Shown here piece by piece: positions 1 to 10,192 of a stretch of 64,000 nt of DNA. Source of the stretch: Phytophthora sp. 'mugwort' (taxonomy: Eukaryota > Oomycota > Peronosporomycetes > Peronosporales > Peronosporaceae); assembly GCA_033558025.1 (NCBI GenBank), contig JAUCEF010000016.1:3534001-3598000 (forward strand), in the 5' to 3' direction. The notes under the pieces are model-generated. The model worked only from the letters and a program-made list of their open reading frames with translations. It searched no databases and had not been told where the DNA came from. Within the stretch, counting starts at the first letter, position 1. Each line of letters opens with the position of its first letter. The position numbers were made by a program, and so were the translations under genes.

Positions 1-632
1 CCGCTTCGTCGTCCGCCATAGTCGCCTGCTCCTCCAGTAAACGCGCGTAGACCTCCTGGTCATCGGCGCTCAATTGTCGTTGCTGCGTCTGCAATCTCCA
101 TGCGTGTGCACTTGATGCAAAGATGGCTACAACCAGCAGGATGATCCATGATCGCGGCAGAACCATTGTCAATAGAGACTTTGGCAGGAGCGTTGTCCTG
201 TGTGGCTGCTCGCCGTTTTGAAAGTGACAAAGGAGCCGGTTATCGTTCATACCCGTTAGCTTTGATTATAGCCGTGGTTAGCCGTTATTTTGGCGGTTTG
301 TCAGGTGAGTCGGTTAACTGTCGTTCGGTTAAGCCCGTGTTCTTTTTGCCAGTTGCAGTTTTTAAAATTAACTGACCTTATGATAGGTCAATAGATAAAT
401 GCAAGCAAAGCAAGCAGCGCAAAAATGACGAGTTATGGTTTCTGTTTCCTGTTCCAAAGCCTCGGACCGAGACCCACGACACTAGGCAGCGATTTAATGA
501 ATTATTTATCGGGCCATGGCGACGAATATTTCCAGTGAACCAAGCAAGTGTTAACAAGCGCGCTGGAGAGCCGTTGGACTCACAAGCGACTGTGAAGGGC
601 TCACTCCATCACCATCGAAGACGCAACTTTAA
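1..632. other. No gene recognised
   Basis: The only open frame (148-375, plus) resembles nothing I know and has no supporting signal. Given what follows, this is probably decayed retrotransposon sequence. Confidence 0.5.
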
Positions 633-1473
633 TTGGTGTTATTAAATGCCAAAAATCTTCCTATACAAGCGGTGTCTTCGGTGGGGAGCACAAAACTCAG
701 GCCACGATTCGTGGGACCGTTCACGTTCAATTGGCGTCCACAGCAACGCCTACACGCTGGATCTGCCATCGTCCAATGCGACGCATACCAGGTTCTACCT
801 ATGCGCAAAGCGTACCATGAGGCGGAGCGCCTTCCGCTGGGTCTGCCGAGACACCGTGTAGCGACGCAGAGCGCTCCGCACCATGCGCATTAGCGACTCC
901 TCATTCACAGGCGCCGAAGGCGGCCGCGCAGCAGAAGCAGCAATCGCAGGATCGACCGGCGGGTGCCGCTCCAGGCGTCGGACACGGCCATAGAGATCCC
1001 GGATCCACCCGACCTGCTCTTCGAGCAAATGACGGACACGCATAGTCCTGCTCCAAGCGATCCACCTTCGCCCACAGGCGGTGCCTCTCCGCGTCTACGT
1101 CGGGCGTGTGGCGCAACACCCGCTCCAGTCGCGTCTCCATGAGCTGTTGGCGGCCACGCAAAGCGATCATATCCGTTCAATGAACGTCCAGAAGGCCTGG
1201 CAATTTGCCATCGCTTCCGCGAGGTTCCCTGAACCAGTCGGCGGCGTCAACTCGAGCCGCGACGACTCAGCAACGGCCGCTCCGGCCGCTCCACCACTAC
1301 TGGGTAGTGATGCGGAGAAGTACTTTCATGTGGAGAAGATGGTGAAACACCGGAGGTGTGCGGGCGTCGACCAGTATCTGGTGAAGTGGTGCGGCTATCC
1401 CTCGTCCGATAATACGTGGGAGACGGAAACCGGCCTCGCGATGGATTACGCCCGACATCGTGGACGCTTATAA
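633..1473 (+). pseudogene. Gypsy integrase tail and chromodomain, degenerate
   Basis: This is the 3' end of a Ty3/Gypsy pol gene. At about 640-760 one frame reads like the post-integrase segment (LNAKNLPIQAV, then STKLRPRFVGPFTF), which in this class lies between the integrase core and the chromodomain. At about 1309-1470 another frame gives a chromodomain: YFHVEKMVKHRR, then QYLVKWCGYPSSDNTWE, with the aromatic and tryptophan positions used for methyl-lysine binding. The two parts are in different frames and separated by low-complexity sequence, so this is a relic. No reverse transcriptase or LTR is recognisable nearby. Chromodomains in this class direct integration to heterochromatin; that role here is known for the family, not shown. 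Confidence 0.75.
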
Positions 1474-1822
1474 GCGCTCCAACGGAGCCGGTCGGCGCTA
1501 ACAGGCCCTAGAACGCTCCTAGATTTAACGGGCTGTGAATGCCTCGACTTTTGCACCTTCGACACGACCTCCTCGACGGCAACTTGTGGTGTGGGCAAGT
1601 CTCGGACGTCCCAACGTTGATCTCAAGTCCGGCCATCTTTCATCTTCGCCAGGCAAAAGCGAAGACGTCGCAGCACGAGACAATCTAGCCGATGAGGCGA
1701 CCGCAGTAACTCAGCTACGAGGTAGCCGGCGTGGCGAAGCCAAGCCTCGAACTCAACCTCGTTGGACTGTTGGGCGAGGACAGTATCGCTTGCAAGAACG
1801 ATCCGACACTCCTCGCAGCTAG

Positions 1823-2500
1823 CTACGGTGACCCCGGGCTAACGGCTTCGCCGCAAATACGACGAATACTCCTCCGGAGACCAGATGCGGTTTTGTGCGC
1901 TAGCAGCTGCTCACGACATCGCGGGGCCGACGGCTCGTGTTCGCGTTTGCGGTCTTGAGATCCTTTGGCGTCAGGACGCGCTGCGTCCGCGCGCTCACGC
2001 AAGTGTTCACGGTTGTCGCGCTGCAGACGCGCGGGGTCGAGCCCTTCGTCGACACCAGCATTGATGATGATAAGAGGCTCCTCGAGCTGGGGCGTAGGAA
2101 TGGCTGACTCAGCCGTAGCTTCACGGTTCTTAGGCACCAGCTTGGCTCTTTCGACGGCAGCTTTGCTGCGCGGATTCGGAGGGCTTCCGGGATGGATAGC
2201 ATGCTGTTGCTCAGTGAGCTGTGTAGAAGACGGCGGCGACTCATGCTCGTCCTCCGTCAACACGTCGTCCACCTCGTGGGAGACATCTTCGGGAAGCGGG
2301 CTCTCTGGGACCACCAGCACGTACCGTATGGGATCCGTAGGCACCTTGCTCTTCGCCTCCACGTCGACGCGTCTCTGCGAGAGGCTTGGACGGGGCCACC
2401 TCAACAGGCGCATCGACGCAAAGGTCCATGGCCATACCCTTCTTCGGGTCCGTGATTGCCTGCATTCTGTGAGCGATATCTCGGATCGACTGGATGGGGT
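1823..2500 (-). pseudogene. Antisense ORF downstream of the Gypsy chromodomain
   Basis: An acidic, Ser/Pro/charged open frame runs antisense to the chromodomain remnant. Residues such as SPLPEDVSHEVDDVLTEDEHE suggest a disordered protein. A second minus frame at about 2241-2465 (MQAITDPKKGMAMDLC) looks like the upstream part displaced by a frameshift. I do not recognise a named domain. The position and composition resemble the 400-codon antisense ORF at 38615-39817 in the better preserved Gypsy element, which is why I list it. It may instead be the inverted gag of another element. Confidence 0.35.
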
Positions 2501-2525
2501 AACGTCGCCGTAATAGGCGCAGACC

Positions 2526-2965
2526 TTGAGTGATAAAATCTCAGAGCTGTCGTCCATTAGGAAGTGCTTCCTCAAAGTCGTCCGTCCAATATACAACACT
2601 CGTCGGATCATCAACTCAGATAACTACTACACCTCGGTGCAGTTGCAACTGGCACTACGTCTCAAGGACCTCTACGCGCGTGGGACAGTTCGACTGACAA
2701 GCTCTCATTTCCCTCGGCATGTAGTTCTGGTTAAGAAAGATTGTACACGTGGAACGTGTAGGCAAGGCATTTCAGTTGACAGCGCGCTTGTGGCAGCGTC
2801 GTGGTATGATAGTGCTACAGTGACGGTGATTTCAACGCCGATCCATCGACACTGACCACTGTGACCCGTCAAGTACGAGCAAACAAAGTAAGCTTCTCGG
2901 CCCCGACATGAACGCCAACATGCAAGGCGTCGATCGCCTGGACCAGATTCATGCTAGGTTTCTGT
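2526..2965 (+). pseudogene. piggyBac-like transposase, C-terminal half
   Basis: This is the C-terminal part of a piggyBac-family (DDE_Tnp_1_7) transposase. Visible landmarks are NSDNYYTSVQLQLALRLK, LYARGTVR, HVVLVKKDCTRGTCRQG and, after a frameshift near 2835, a frame with NADPSTLTTVTRQVRANK and then MQGVDRLDQIHARF up to about 2965. The N-terminal half lies at 3346-4159 on the opposite strand. The gene is therefore split and part of it is inverted. No TTAA-flanked terminal repeats were found by eye. Confidence 0.75.
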
Positions 2966-3345
2966 GACTGGGATCACACACACCCTGGCCTGAGGAAGCG
3001 TAGCTTCTAACCGAGACAGACGCCCTGTGTCTCTGTCTTCTTATCGCACGAGGAAAGCCTGGCTTTCCTATAGTCCGTGGGACAGGGTTCCCACGACTTG
3101 CGAACTTCTAGGTTAGATTTTAGCTGAGTCTTTATTAACATGCTCTTATGTTCCTACTTACTGTAAACTGCCTAATTAATGCATCCCCTAAGTCGCCGGT
3201 TCTCAATGGGTGGTTCTCATGCCATGTCTCCTGCCTAAGTGCGATTCGTACCTAACTGTGTCTTTCATGCAAGTGCGTCCGTACTTAGTGGTGTGTCTCC
3301 TCTCCTAGATACAATCCGTACCTAGTGTGTGGGCGTCCCATATTG
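2966..3345. repeat. LTR-like insertion between piggyBac halves
   Basis: About 360-380 bp of non-coding sequence begins TGTGACTGGGATCACACA exactly where the piggyBac C-terminal reading ends. It finishes around ...CCTAGTGTGTGGGCG before the piggyBac N-terminal half starts on the other strand. Length, the TG start and near-inverted CACACACC/GTGTGTGGG ends suggest a solo LTR. No partner LTR or clear target duplication is visible, so the class is uncertain. Confidence 0.4.
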
Positions 3346-4159
3346 CGTGGTCATCCGAAAATTCATCGACATCCAGGACGTAGGGCAGCATAACATACAA
3401 ATCCGAAAATGATACTTTCCCGTAGGCTTCAGCACATTGTACACAATGAGCGGTTTACCATACTTAGACCGACAAGTAACACTTGCCTCATCGAGTGCAA
3501 CATCACGGCCAATTTCCACGTATTTCGGTCCTGTCGTCTTCAGTATGTTCAACAACTGGCGAATCCGCGAGGCCTGGTCCTGATTTGCCGAATTCGCCAA
3601 CGCATTGAAAGCTCAAAGCTTTCCGTAGCTCCTTAAAGCGACGCAGCGTTATCACCTCATCAAGCCCAACCGAAGTCCCTCCCAGTGTCGCGTTCTCCAC
3701 TTGGTCACCCCAATAGTTAGAGTATTCCCCCTTATTTACCAGCGCCAGGTATAGCAAGATTTCCAGTATTGTCATGACTTCATCGAGCGTAAATGGATTT
3801 CCAGTTGAAATGCTGAGTAGACGTGCGTATGCATTCGTTTCACCCACTACCTGCTGCCAAAACGAGACAGGAATGATGGCAAAGAAGCTTGACGAGGCGG
3901 AGTGCTGAAAGATGTGCTTAAATGCGGGGCGCAGTCGCGTCTTCGTGGTGCCATCCGCATGCAGGTACAGGTCTTCAGGAGCTCCACATTCGTTTCCAGG
4001 CTCAAATACAATGTTTTTGATAGCTTCCACCTCTGCCAGCGACGTCGGAAGCTGGAATGGAGGATCAAAAGGTTCCATGAGCTCTTCCAGCGTATCTGTG
4101 TCTTCGTCAATATGTATTTCTTCGCCGTCATCAACGGCACAAAGTTGACCCCACCCCAC
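3346..4159 (-). pseudogene. piggyBac-like transposase, N-terminal half
   Basis: Minus-strand frames encode the start of a piggyBac-family transposase. Landmarks are FTLDEVMTILEILLYLALV, NYWGDQ, LDEVITLRRFKELRKALSF, then after a frameshift near 3610 DQASRIRQLLNILKTTGPKY, DEASVTCRSKYGKPLIV and KPTGKYHFRI. The catalytic core continues in the family through a segment missing here and then the part found on the plus strand at 2526-2965. An acidic N-terminal stretch (about 4050-4159) precedes the domain. The gene is dead: a frameshift, a split and an inversion. Confidence 0.8.
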
Positions 4160-4319
4160 GCATCTGAAGAATGAAGAAGTGAATGGTGGAAGGACGGCTA
4201 GTACAGAGGCCGGTAGATAGCGCAGAAGGCGTGAATAACGGATGTACGGCTAGTGCAGATAGTGCAGAAGACGTGAATTGAGGGACGGCTGGTGCAGAGG
4301 TTGGTATCGGCATCGCACA

Positions 4320-5566
4320 ACTTGCCACTGCTACTGTCGGTAAACGAAAGCGAGGACGACCTAAGGGATCAAAGAACAAGCCAGAGGCATCCGACATCGC
4401 TGGCCAATCCGATAGCAAACGGCCTCGGACATCCGCACCATTGACGATGACCAGTACATGTATGAGCAGACCCAGGGCGCAGTCTTGACCAAGCCATGAC
4501 CGAGGAGATCATTACCTTCCTCAGAAACCGCAGTCAGCCCCAGAATCACCCAACACAGTGGAAGAACCGTCCATCCCTGTTGACGACATGTTGTCGTCGC
4601 CGCCAGCCGTCCATGTGTCCGTAGCCAATGCAGTGGTACCGCCAAACGAAACGTCTCCAACTGCGACAACTTCACCAAATACTGGAAGAGCTGCACCGGG
4701 TTCTGGCGATACCATCGCCTTAAAAAAGCAGAGCCGTCTACCATCAGTCTTTGCAAAGTATGTAGACACCCTTGTGGCGTTTGCTCCTATCAAAGAAGGG
4801 TTTATGACGCAGAAGAAAAAGTACGAGTGGAAATGCCTACCTGGTGGGGAGGGTGTGCCGTGTCTTGAAAAAGTCACTATTCCAGATTAACTGGCTGGAC
4901 TCACAGCTCCAGAATCATGTGAAATACTAAACATTAGCACCGTGCAACGGGGAAATGTAAACTATTGGTCATTGCATGGACGTAGAGGCCGAAGTCAAGC
5001 AACTACAGTCCACGTACCGCTCGTTCGACTCCAAGTGTATGGGAAAAGAGAACACAACCGAGCCGAAGGGATGGTGCTCTGCCTGATCCGCCAGGGCGTT
5101 CCCAATGCTGCACATCCGAGCCATGTACGGTGTTGGTGGATACAAGATAGACCGTCTGAAAGAAATGGTCGCCAAAGGAGTTGACACTTTGCACACGACG
5201 GCCTCGGAACACCCCTCAACATCTCTCTCACTAAAGTACTTCTCGATCCCAACGGAACCCCGTGCTTATTACCCAGCTCCTGAACCAGATGAAATCGAAG
5301 CAAAAGGTGAATCAGAGAAGACGAATTCAAGCACCGAGCAACCAGGAAGCAAAAGAAAAACAGCAGCAGGTGTTCCTCCTCAGAGCAAGAAAAGGGTTGG
5401 TCGTCCCCCTAGGCTGCCACGTCATTTCACCAAAAGCCCATCAATCCTCACCTTCTTTTTCACCGGTGAAAGCGGCGTCGGCAGCAACCAGCACTCTAGC
5501 TACGAGAACGCCTTGCAGCGATTCAACTGCACCCAGCTCTGCGTAGCCCTAACCTCTCATATTTAA
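4320..5566 (+). pseudogene. AT-hook protein remnant (transposon-associated)
   Basis: Several plus-strand frames together look like one decayed protein. About 4335-4400 carries an AT-hook-like KRKRGRPKGSKNKPE. The frame 4558-4890 is Ser/Pro-rich and ends FMTQKKKYEWKCLPGGEG. At 4980-5566 come VEAEVKQLQSTYRSFDS, MLHIRAMYGVGGYKIDRL and a second AT-hook-like KKRVGRPPRLPRH. AT-hooks bind the minor groove of AT-rich DNA. Its position just before a Harbinger DDE fragment suggests it was the DNA-binding partner or N-terminal part of that element, which is inference. Stops and frameshifts separate all segments. Confidence 0.4.
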
Positions 5567-5588
5567 TATTCCGTAGTGAAATTACCTT

Positions 5589-5992
5589 TTGTTGTGTATA
5601 TGCGCTTTCTCAGGATTTTTGAGTCCCGAGCTACGTGCCACCGCCAACTGGTTCAAGTGCCAAGCCAAAATTCGGATCCGTATTGAGCACTGCATCGGAA
5701 TGCTGAAAGGCCGATTTCTCTGCTGCGAAAAATACGGTCTTCGCTGCGAAACGAAAAAGAAATCAAATCCACCATCGACTTGATTCGAACATGTATTATT
5801 CTGCATAGCATGGCGGTCGCTGATCCTATCCCAAATGACTGGATTGAACCTGAACTTGGTGCTGACGCTGAATTGGATGAAGATGGTGACCCCTTGACCC
5901 TCCGCGGCGCGATGGCAGATACACGGCGTGAAATCCTGAGAGACTTAGCTTTCGACAAAACGTTTAACTCTCAAACTTCGTTGGCCAGGTGA
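5589..5992 (+). pseudogene. PIF/Harbinger DDE_4 transposase fragment
   Basis: Two plus frames give the end of a Harbinger-type nuclease: ELRATANWFKCQAKIRIRIEHCIGMLKGRF, which matches the R-x-R-IE-x-x-x-G-x-LKGRF block holding the final catalytic Glu, and then TCIILHSMAVADPIPNDWIE, the usual C-terminal VVLHNM-like helix. The rest of the catalytic domain is absent. A frameshift at about 5780 separates the two parts. Confidence 0.7.
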
Positions 5993-6171
5993 TGTTTGAA
6001 TTACGCCGAAGGAAGAAGTAGGCGGTCTACTTCAGACGGAGACTCCGTTGTCCAGTAATGTTTTTGCGTCCAAGCAGCACTACTGATTCACGCTGCGCAA
6101 CCTCAAGCTGCACTCTTTTCAGAGCTAACTCAACATTGGCTTGGGTGCTTTCGCTTTATTTATGTCCTCCT

Positions 6172-6977
6172 TCAATTTGACCTCACGAAGCTTGAGATCC
6201 AGCTCGATCTCGTGGCTAGTCTTTCCGCTCTACGTTTACAGGTCATACCCTGTTGAGTCAGCAACTTCTCCACTGGATCTTCCCTTTGTCGCTTTGGGTC
6301 ACCGTCACCTCCGTTGAGAGCTTTCTGACCTCGTTGAACGGTAGCTCTAGATTTATCCGAAGCCTCCTCCTCGTCGATGTCGTCCGAGGTAACACGAGGG
6401 CGAGCTGAATACAACAGTGAGCTAGTAGATATAACTAGTAGAAATACTAGCTCATTGCTGTATTCGAATCCCGCCCCTTAGCCCGCCCTCGTGTTACCTG
6501 GCAGGATTCGAATACAACAGTGAGCTAGTAGAAATAGCTAGTAGAAATACTAGCTCATTGCTGTATTCGAATCCCGCCCCTCTTGAGTATCTCACCTCGC
6601 AGAGGGTGATTCGCTCGTGATAACGGCGCCAATTTGCGCCTGGAAGTCAACAGCTTCCCGAAATTGTTTCTCTATTGTATTTATTTTTCCACGAACGTCA
6701 CCTGTGGCACGATGAATGATCCCAAAAGCGTTCAGGTCTGCAACGATTCCCTTCATCAAGGCCTCTTTTGTTTTGCCGTTGTTGCGGTCGCTACCCCTCC
6801 ACTTGTTGTAGTTCGTCTCGGTGAGAGCCAATTCAACACGACCTGCAGAGAAGACTTGCCGTCGTTCACTCCATCACGGTCCCGGAAGATGGGTTTTCTC
6901 TTGCTGCGCATTGTCTTCCCTTTCATTTTGCGATCTTCGTTCGTGTTTTGATGTGCTACTATCCTCTTGTATTCCAA
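6172..6977 (-). pseudogene. SANT/trihelix-like DNA-binding protein, interrupted
   Basis: Minus-strand frames resemble the Myb/SANT-like proteins that accompany oomycete DNA transposons: ALTETNYNKWRGSDRN, NGKTKEALMKGIVADLNAFG and INTIEKQFREAVDFQAQ. There is a frameshift near 6840 that joins a basic N-terminal part (MRSKRKPIFRDRDG). Reading resumes after the palindromic repeat block (6388-6590) with RPRVTSDDIDEEEASDKS and a charged C-terminus ending at 6172. The protein family is recognised by pattern only. The gene is disrupted by the repeat insertion. Confidence 0.5.
6388..6590. repeat. Duplicated palindromic insertion
   Basis: Two near-identical imperfect palindromes (6408-6464 and 6511-6567) each pair AATACAACAGTGAGCTAGTA with TACTAGCTCATTGCTGTATT. 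The first copy is bracketed by a 15-bp inverted repeat, GGTAACACGAGGGCG at 6388-6402 and its complement at 6484-6498. The block interrupts the SANT-like reading frame. It looks like a foldback/MITE-type insertion. Confidence 0.7.
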
Positions 6978-8220
6978 GCGATCTCTTGAAGAAAAAAACT
7001 TGGGTGAGATCGCTTGTAATCTAGGAACTTTTTCTAATTAGGTAGTCGGATCATTCTTGGAAGCAAGACGTGTATCCAACTCTGACAACCACTGATAGTG
7101 GTTGGTGATGAACAAGACACGTCTGATATTGCCTATGTAAAAAGAATCGAACTTAAGCTCAATAGTTTAATCAGCGTTATATTTCGACGAGCACTATCCT
7201 ATCTATGGATATAATCGAATATGTATCTTTGATTTTTTAAATTCGAATAGAACAGTGTGCGGAGTAAGACAGTAGGCTAACTAAAGGCGCGACATTATGG
7301 AATTCTACATGCACGGCGTTTACAATAAGGTACGCAGCACCACGATCCGACACGTAGGGCAAAAGCAATCGCTGATTTAGAAAACAGTTACCCGTTTTTG
7401 GACCAAAGACCCACAACAAAATGATGATTTCGCGTAACCTCGTTAGCTGTATACGTCGACAGCACAGCCTATGTTATTTTGAGGCCCCGGGTCTATGCGT
7501 CAGTATTGCTTATTGGAAGGCCGGCCAGATTCAAATGCTGCTTGTCAAATGGCTATACGTGCATATAACTTTTTCATCTCGGGATGCAGATCTATCGCAT
7601 TGGCATTACCGTCAAATTAGCGGCTGGCTTATCTCCTCGTCGAGCACATTGCAGTCTTGGAAGAGCTCATCTGCCGCGTTCAGACCGCTGTAGTTGAGTG
7701 AGATCGTACGAGTAGCTGTCTTCGGTGGACATCTGCATGACGTTCAGGAGATCACGACGGAGGCCAGTCCCTATTGTCTTGACGAGGGCTGCAAAACTCC
7801 ACCCTTCGAGAGCTGCTAGTCCAAAACTCGGAAAGAAACGACATCGCGAACGCATTTGAAGTTGAAGTCGTTGCTCACTTTTTTTTTGCTCGACTTCCCT
7901 CTGGCCGAACGGAGTTGCACCGACACATTTCACTCACCGGTATCACCGGCATATTCACGCAAGTACATGTAATGCGTGTCTGGTTCGCGTCGCCGAACCC
8001 GACAAAAACAGAGCGAGTTTCCATTCATAACCGGCAACAATAGTACTAGACTTGCAGCCCTGGTGTTTTGAACGAGGTCTCCTTGTGTGTCCTATATTTC
8101 GTCTTGAGAGCACGCCCAGCTTGCTGATGATGACGATAGAGTTTCCAACCTCATCCAGGCATCGACCACCATACCGATTCTGGCACGATCGGCGACAATG
8201 ATATGATGCCTCACGCATCT
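6978..8220. other. Non-coding or decayed; one weak minus ORF
   Basis: No gene is recognised. A minus frame at 7667-7933 (EGWSFAALVKTIGTGLRRDLL) followed in another frame by NAADELFQDCNVLDEEISQ may be the end of a decayed gene, but I cannot name it. The rest shows AT-rich unique-looking sequence. Confidence 0.4.
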
Positions 8221-8289
8221 TCACGCGTATTGACGCGTGAGGATCCCACCGCACGAGACACAGCTCTGCATCGTCTCATTCCTCTATTC
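8221..8289 (+). promoter_or_regulatory. Candidate promoter of the MYB gene at 8351
   Basis: CTCATTCCTCTATTC (8275-8289) resembles the oomycete composite core promoter: an initiator of the form TCAYTYY followed by a CAWTTT-like flanking element. It sits about 60 bp before the ATG. Just upstream, TCACGCGT-ATTG-ACGCGTGA (8221-8240) is a perfect inverted repeat with a 4-nt spacer, typical of a dimeric factor site. Both are pattern matches only. Confidence 0.4.
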
Positions 8290-8350
8290 AGCTGTTCGCC
8301 GTCATATCTCGACCCCACGCAGCCTCCATAAGAAAGTCCTCCTTACACTC

Positions 8351-8890
8351 ATGCAAAGCTCTCGTCGTCCGTCCCAACGCTGTAACTCGAGGACAGGCAT
8401 CTGGTCCGAAGACGAGCACGATCGGTTCCTTGATGCCATTCGCGAGTTTCCTCGAGGTCCGTGGTTCGTGATCGCGCAAGCCGTCGGCACCCGGTCGGTT
8501 CGCCAGGTACAGACGCACACACAGAAGTACTACGAGAAGATCATGCGTCATATTCGCGGGCTCCGCAAGGGCCGCAAGACGTGGGCAAGAGTTGAGCACC
8601 GAATCGATGACGACATCCTCGAGTTCTGCACATTCATGAAGAAGTCGAGCAAGACGAGGACTGGGACTCCACCCTCGACCCCCAGGGCCAGTTGGCAACG
8701 CTCCACGAAGACAGGTAGTATTAGCCCATCCAGTAGCCCGCTCCGACGATGTGAGCACAAATTCGAGGCCTCCTCGCCGATGAAAGATATCCCAGAGCTT
8801 TCCGTGAGTAGCACCGAGGTTGTTGACCAGCAGCTGCTTCCGTTTGAAGAAGCAATCGACTTCCTTATTGAAGTCGTGGATATATCATGA
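8351..8890 (+). CDS. SHAQKYF-class MYB-related protein (paralogue 1)
   Basis: A single-repeat MYB transcription factor candidate of 179 residues. The SANT repeat (about residues 15-62) starts GIWSEDEHDRFLDAIREF and ends in the THTQKYY signature, a variant of SHAQKYF, which marks proteins binding GATA-like elements in plants. A basic stretch (RGLRKGRKTW) follows, then VEHRIDDDILEFC, a Ser/Pro-rich linker, and a C-terminal hydrophobic motif EEAIDFLIEVV. The last two motifs recur in the paralogues at 9117-9650 and 25304-25822. The first ATG of the longer open frame that precedes the domain was chosen. Tail-to-tail with the next MYB gene, 226 bp apart. Confidence 0.85.
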   Translation: MQSSRRPSQRCNSRTGIWSEDEHDRFLDAIREFPRGPWFVIAQAVGTRSVRQVQTHTQKYYEKIMRHIRGLRKGRKTWARVEHRIDDDILEFCTFMKKSSKTRTGTPPSTPRASWQRSTKTGSISPSSSPLRRCEHKFEASSPMKDIPELSVSSTEVVDQQLLPFEEAIDFLIEVVDIS

Positions 8891-9116
8891 CTCCAGCCGC
8901 AACTTTGTTGTCATATTGCACGCCACAGGTCGTATCACTAGTGACAACACAATCGAGCTACCCGTCGCCACGGCGAAGACACATACAAACTCACGATATC
9001 GATTGACGTCTGTTGTATCAACAACAGGAAGACTATGCAAGAAAAAGTAGGCAGTTCTATTTTTAGGAACCTATGTACATGCAGTGAGCATTTATCTATA
9101 TGGATTGCTACTGTCT

Positions 9117-9650
9117 TTAAAGTTGGACCTCGATCGTCTCATTCTCCGCTCTCGACAAGCGCTCGATCAAGAAGTCAAGCGACTCGTCAATTGTCGGGAG
9201 CTGGCACGACGTTGCAGCGTCTATCGAGTCCGTCACGGTATCCGCAATGCCGTTGGAGTCGACACCGCCAGGACTCGTCGAACCAGGCATCGAATCCAGC
9301 AGAAGCGGGAACATCAACCCCGTGGAACCACCCGCTGGTCGTTGCGGCGGTGAAACTACCGCTTCAATGCGATTGGGCAGGACGACGCCAAAGCCTTCGC
9401 CGACTTTACATGCAGCTAGCAAGTCATCGTCAATGCGGTGCTCTTTACGACCGGAAGACCGACGGCCTTTGTGTAGACCACGCATACGGCGCACTACCTT
9501 TTCGTGGTACTTCTGGGCGTGGGTCTGTACTTGGCGAATGGAGCGCGTGCCGATATACGAAGCGACTCTGCGCCACGGACCATGAGGATAGAGCTTGATG
9601 GCGATGAGGAACTTAGCGTGCTCTTCTTGGGACCAAAGACCGGTGATCAT
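9117..9650 (-). CDS. SHAQKYF-class MYB-related protein (paralogue 2)
   Basis: A 177-residue single-repeat MYB protein, presumably nuclear. The SANT repeat starts almost at the N-terminus (GLWSQEEHAKFLIAIKLYPHG) and ends THAQKYHEKV. Then come a basic stretch RGLHKGRRS, the shared KEHRIDDDLLAAC, a proline/glycine-rich middle and the C-terminal DESLDFLIERL. The ATG at 9650 lies only four codons before the domain, so an extra upstream exon is possible but none is needed. It differs from the other two paralogues by TH-A-QKYH instead of TH-T-QKYY, so it is the more diverged copy. Convergent with the gene at 8351. Confidence 0.85.
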   Translation of the reverse strand: MITGLWSQEEHAKFLIAIKLYPHGPWRRVASYIGTRSIRQVQTHAQKYHEKVVRRMRGLHKGRRSSGRKEHRIDDDLLAACKVGEGFGVVLPNRIEAVVSPPQRPAGGSTGLMFPLLLDSMPGSTSPGGVDSNGIADTVTDSIDAATSCQLPTIDESLDFLIERLSRAENETIEVQL

Positions 9651-10192
9651 TGTAGGAGGTACGTAGAGCTGGTACGTGTTGAGCAGTGAAGGTTAATTGG
9701 AAAGTGCTGTCTGCTGCGGGTGGCATCAACGTGTTACGAGGTCTCCAATGCTCCCCCAGCTCGAAAAGATCGACGCTAGAGGCTGCAAACGCCAAAGTAC
9801 ATTCCGTGGGGTATGCGGTACGGATAAATTCACTGAGATGGGGGAAAGCAAAGACCAAAAGGCAGAGCACCTGGTCGCCTCTGTGGGCATGGTGCAATCC
9901 ACTGTGTACATTTTTGACCGTTGTTTAACCATCCGCTACGAAGACTCGCAGACTGTATTGCCATTCGAAATGGAGCCTCGCCACATGAGAATATTTTTGC
10001 TTTGGTTCCAGATTTTCACGGATCCCGCTATCCGATGTTCGAGCACAGGACTGCCATTGATAGCGCAAAGAGAACTCGAATTACAGCGACATCCTTCCAA
10101 CAATATGTCTATCATTCATCCTGTCTCGATGGTAGTCGTAGTGTTAAGCCTCAAACCCCCTCAACTACAGTATCTAAAATCTATCTACAGCT
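9651..10192. other. Intergenic, upstream of MYB paralogue 2
   Basis: No gene recognised. The open plus frames here are weak and lack any known motif. The promoter of the minus-strand MYB gene should lie in the first few hundred bases; CACTTTCCAATTAA (minus, about 9690-9704) is a poor initiator match. Confidence 0.4.

Noticed and set aside
6440..6590. TTCGAATCC sequences resembling a tRNA T-arm or SINE B box
   Set aside because: The flanking bases do not form the T-stem, no A box or acceptor stem is found, and the sequence is explained by the palindrome.
9035..9598. 187-codon plus-strand ORF
   Set aside because: Antisense to MYB paralogue 2, whose SANT repeat is unmistakable.
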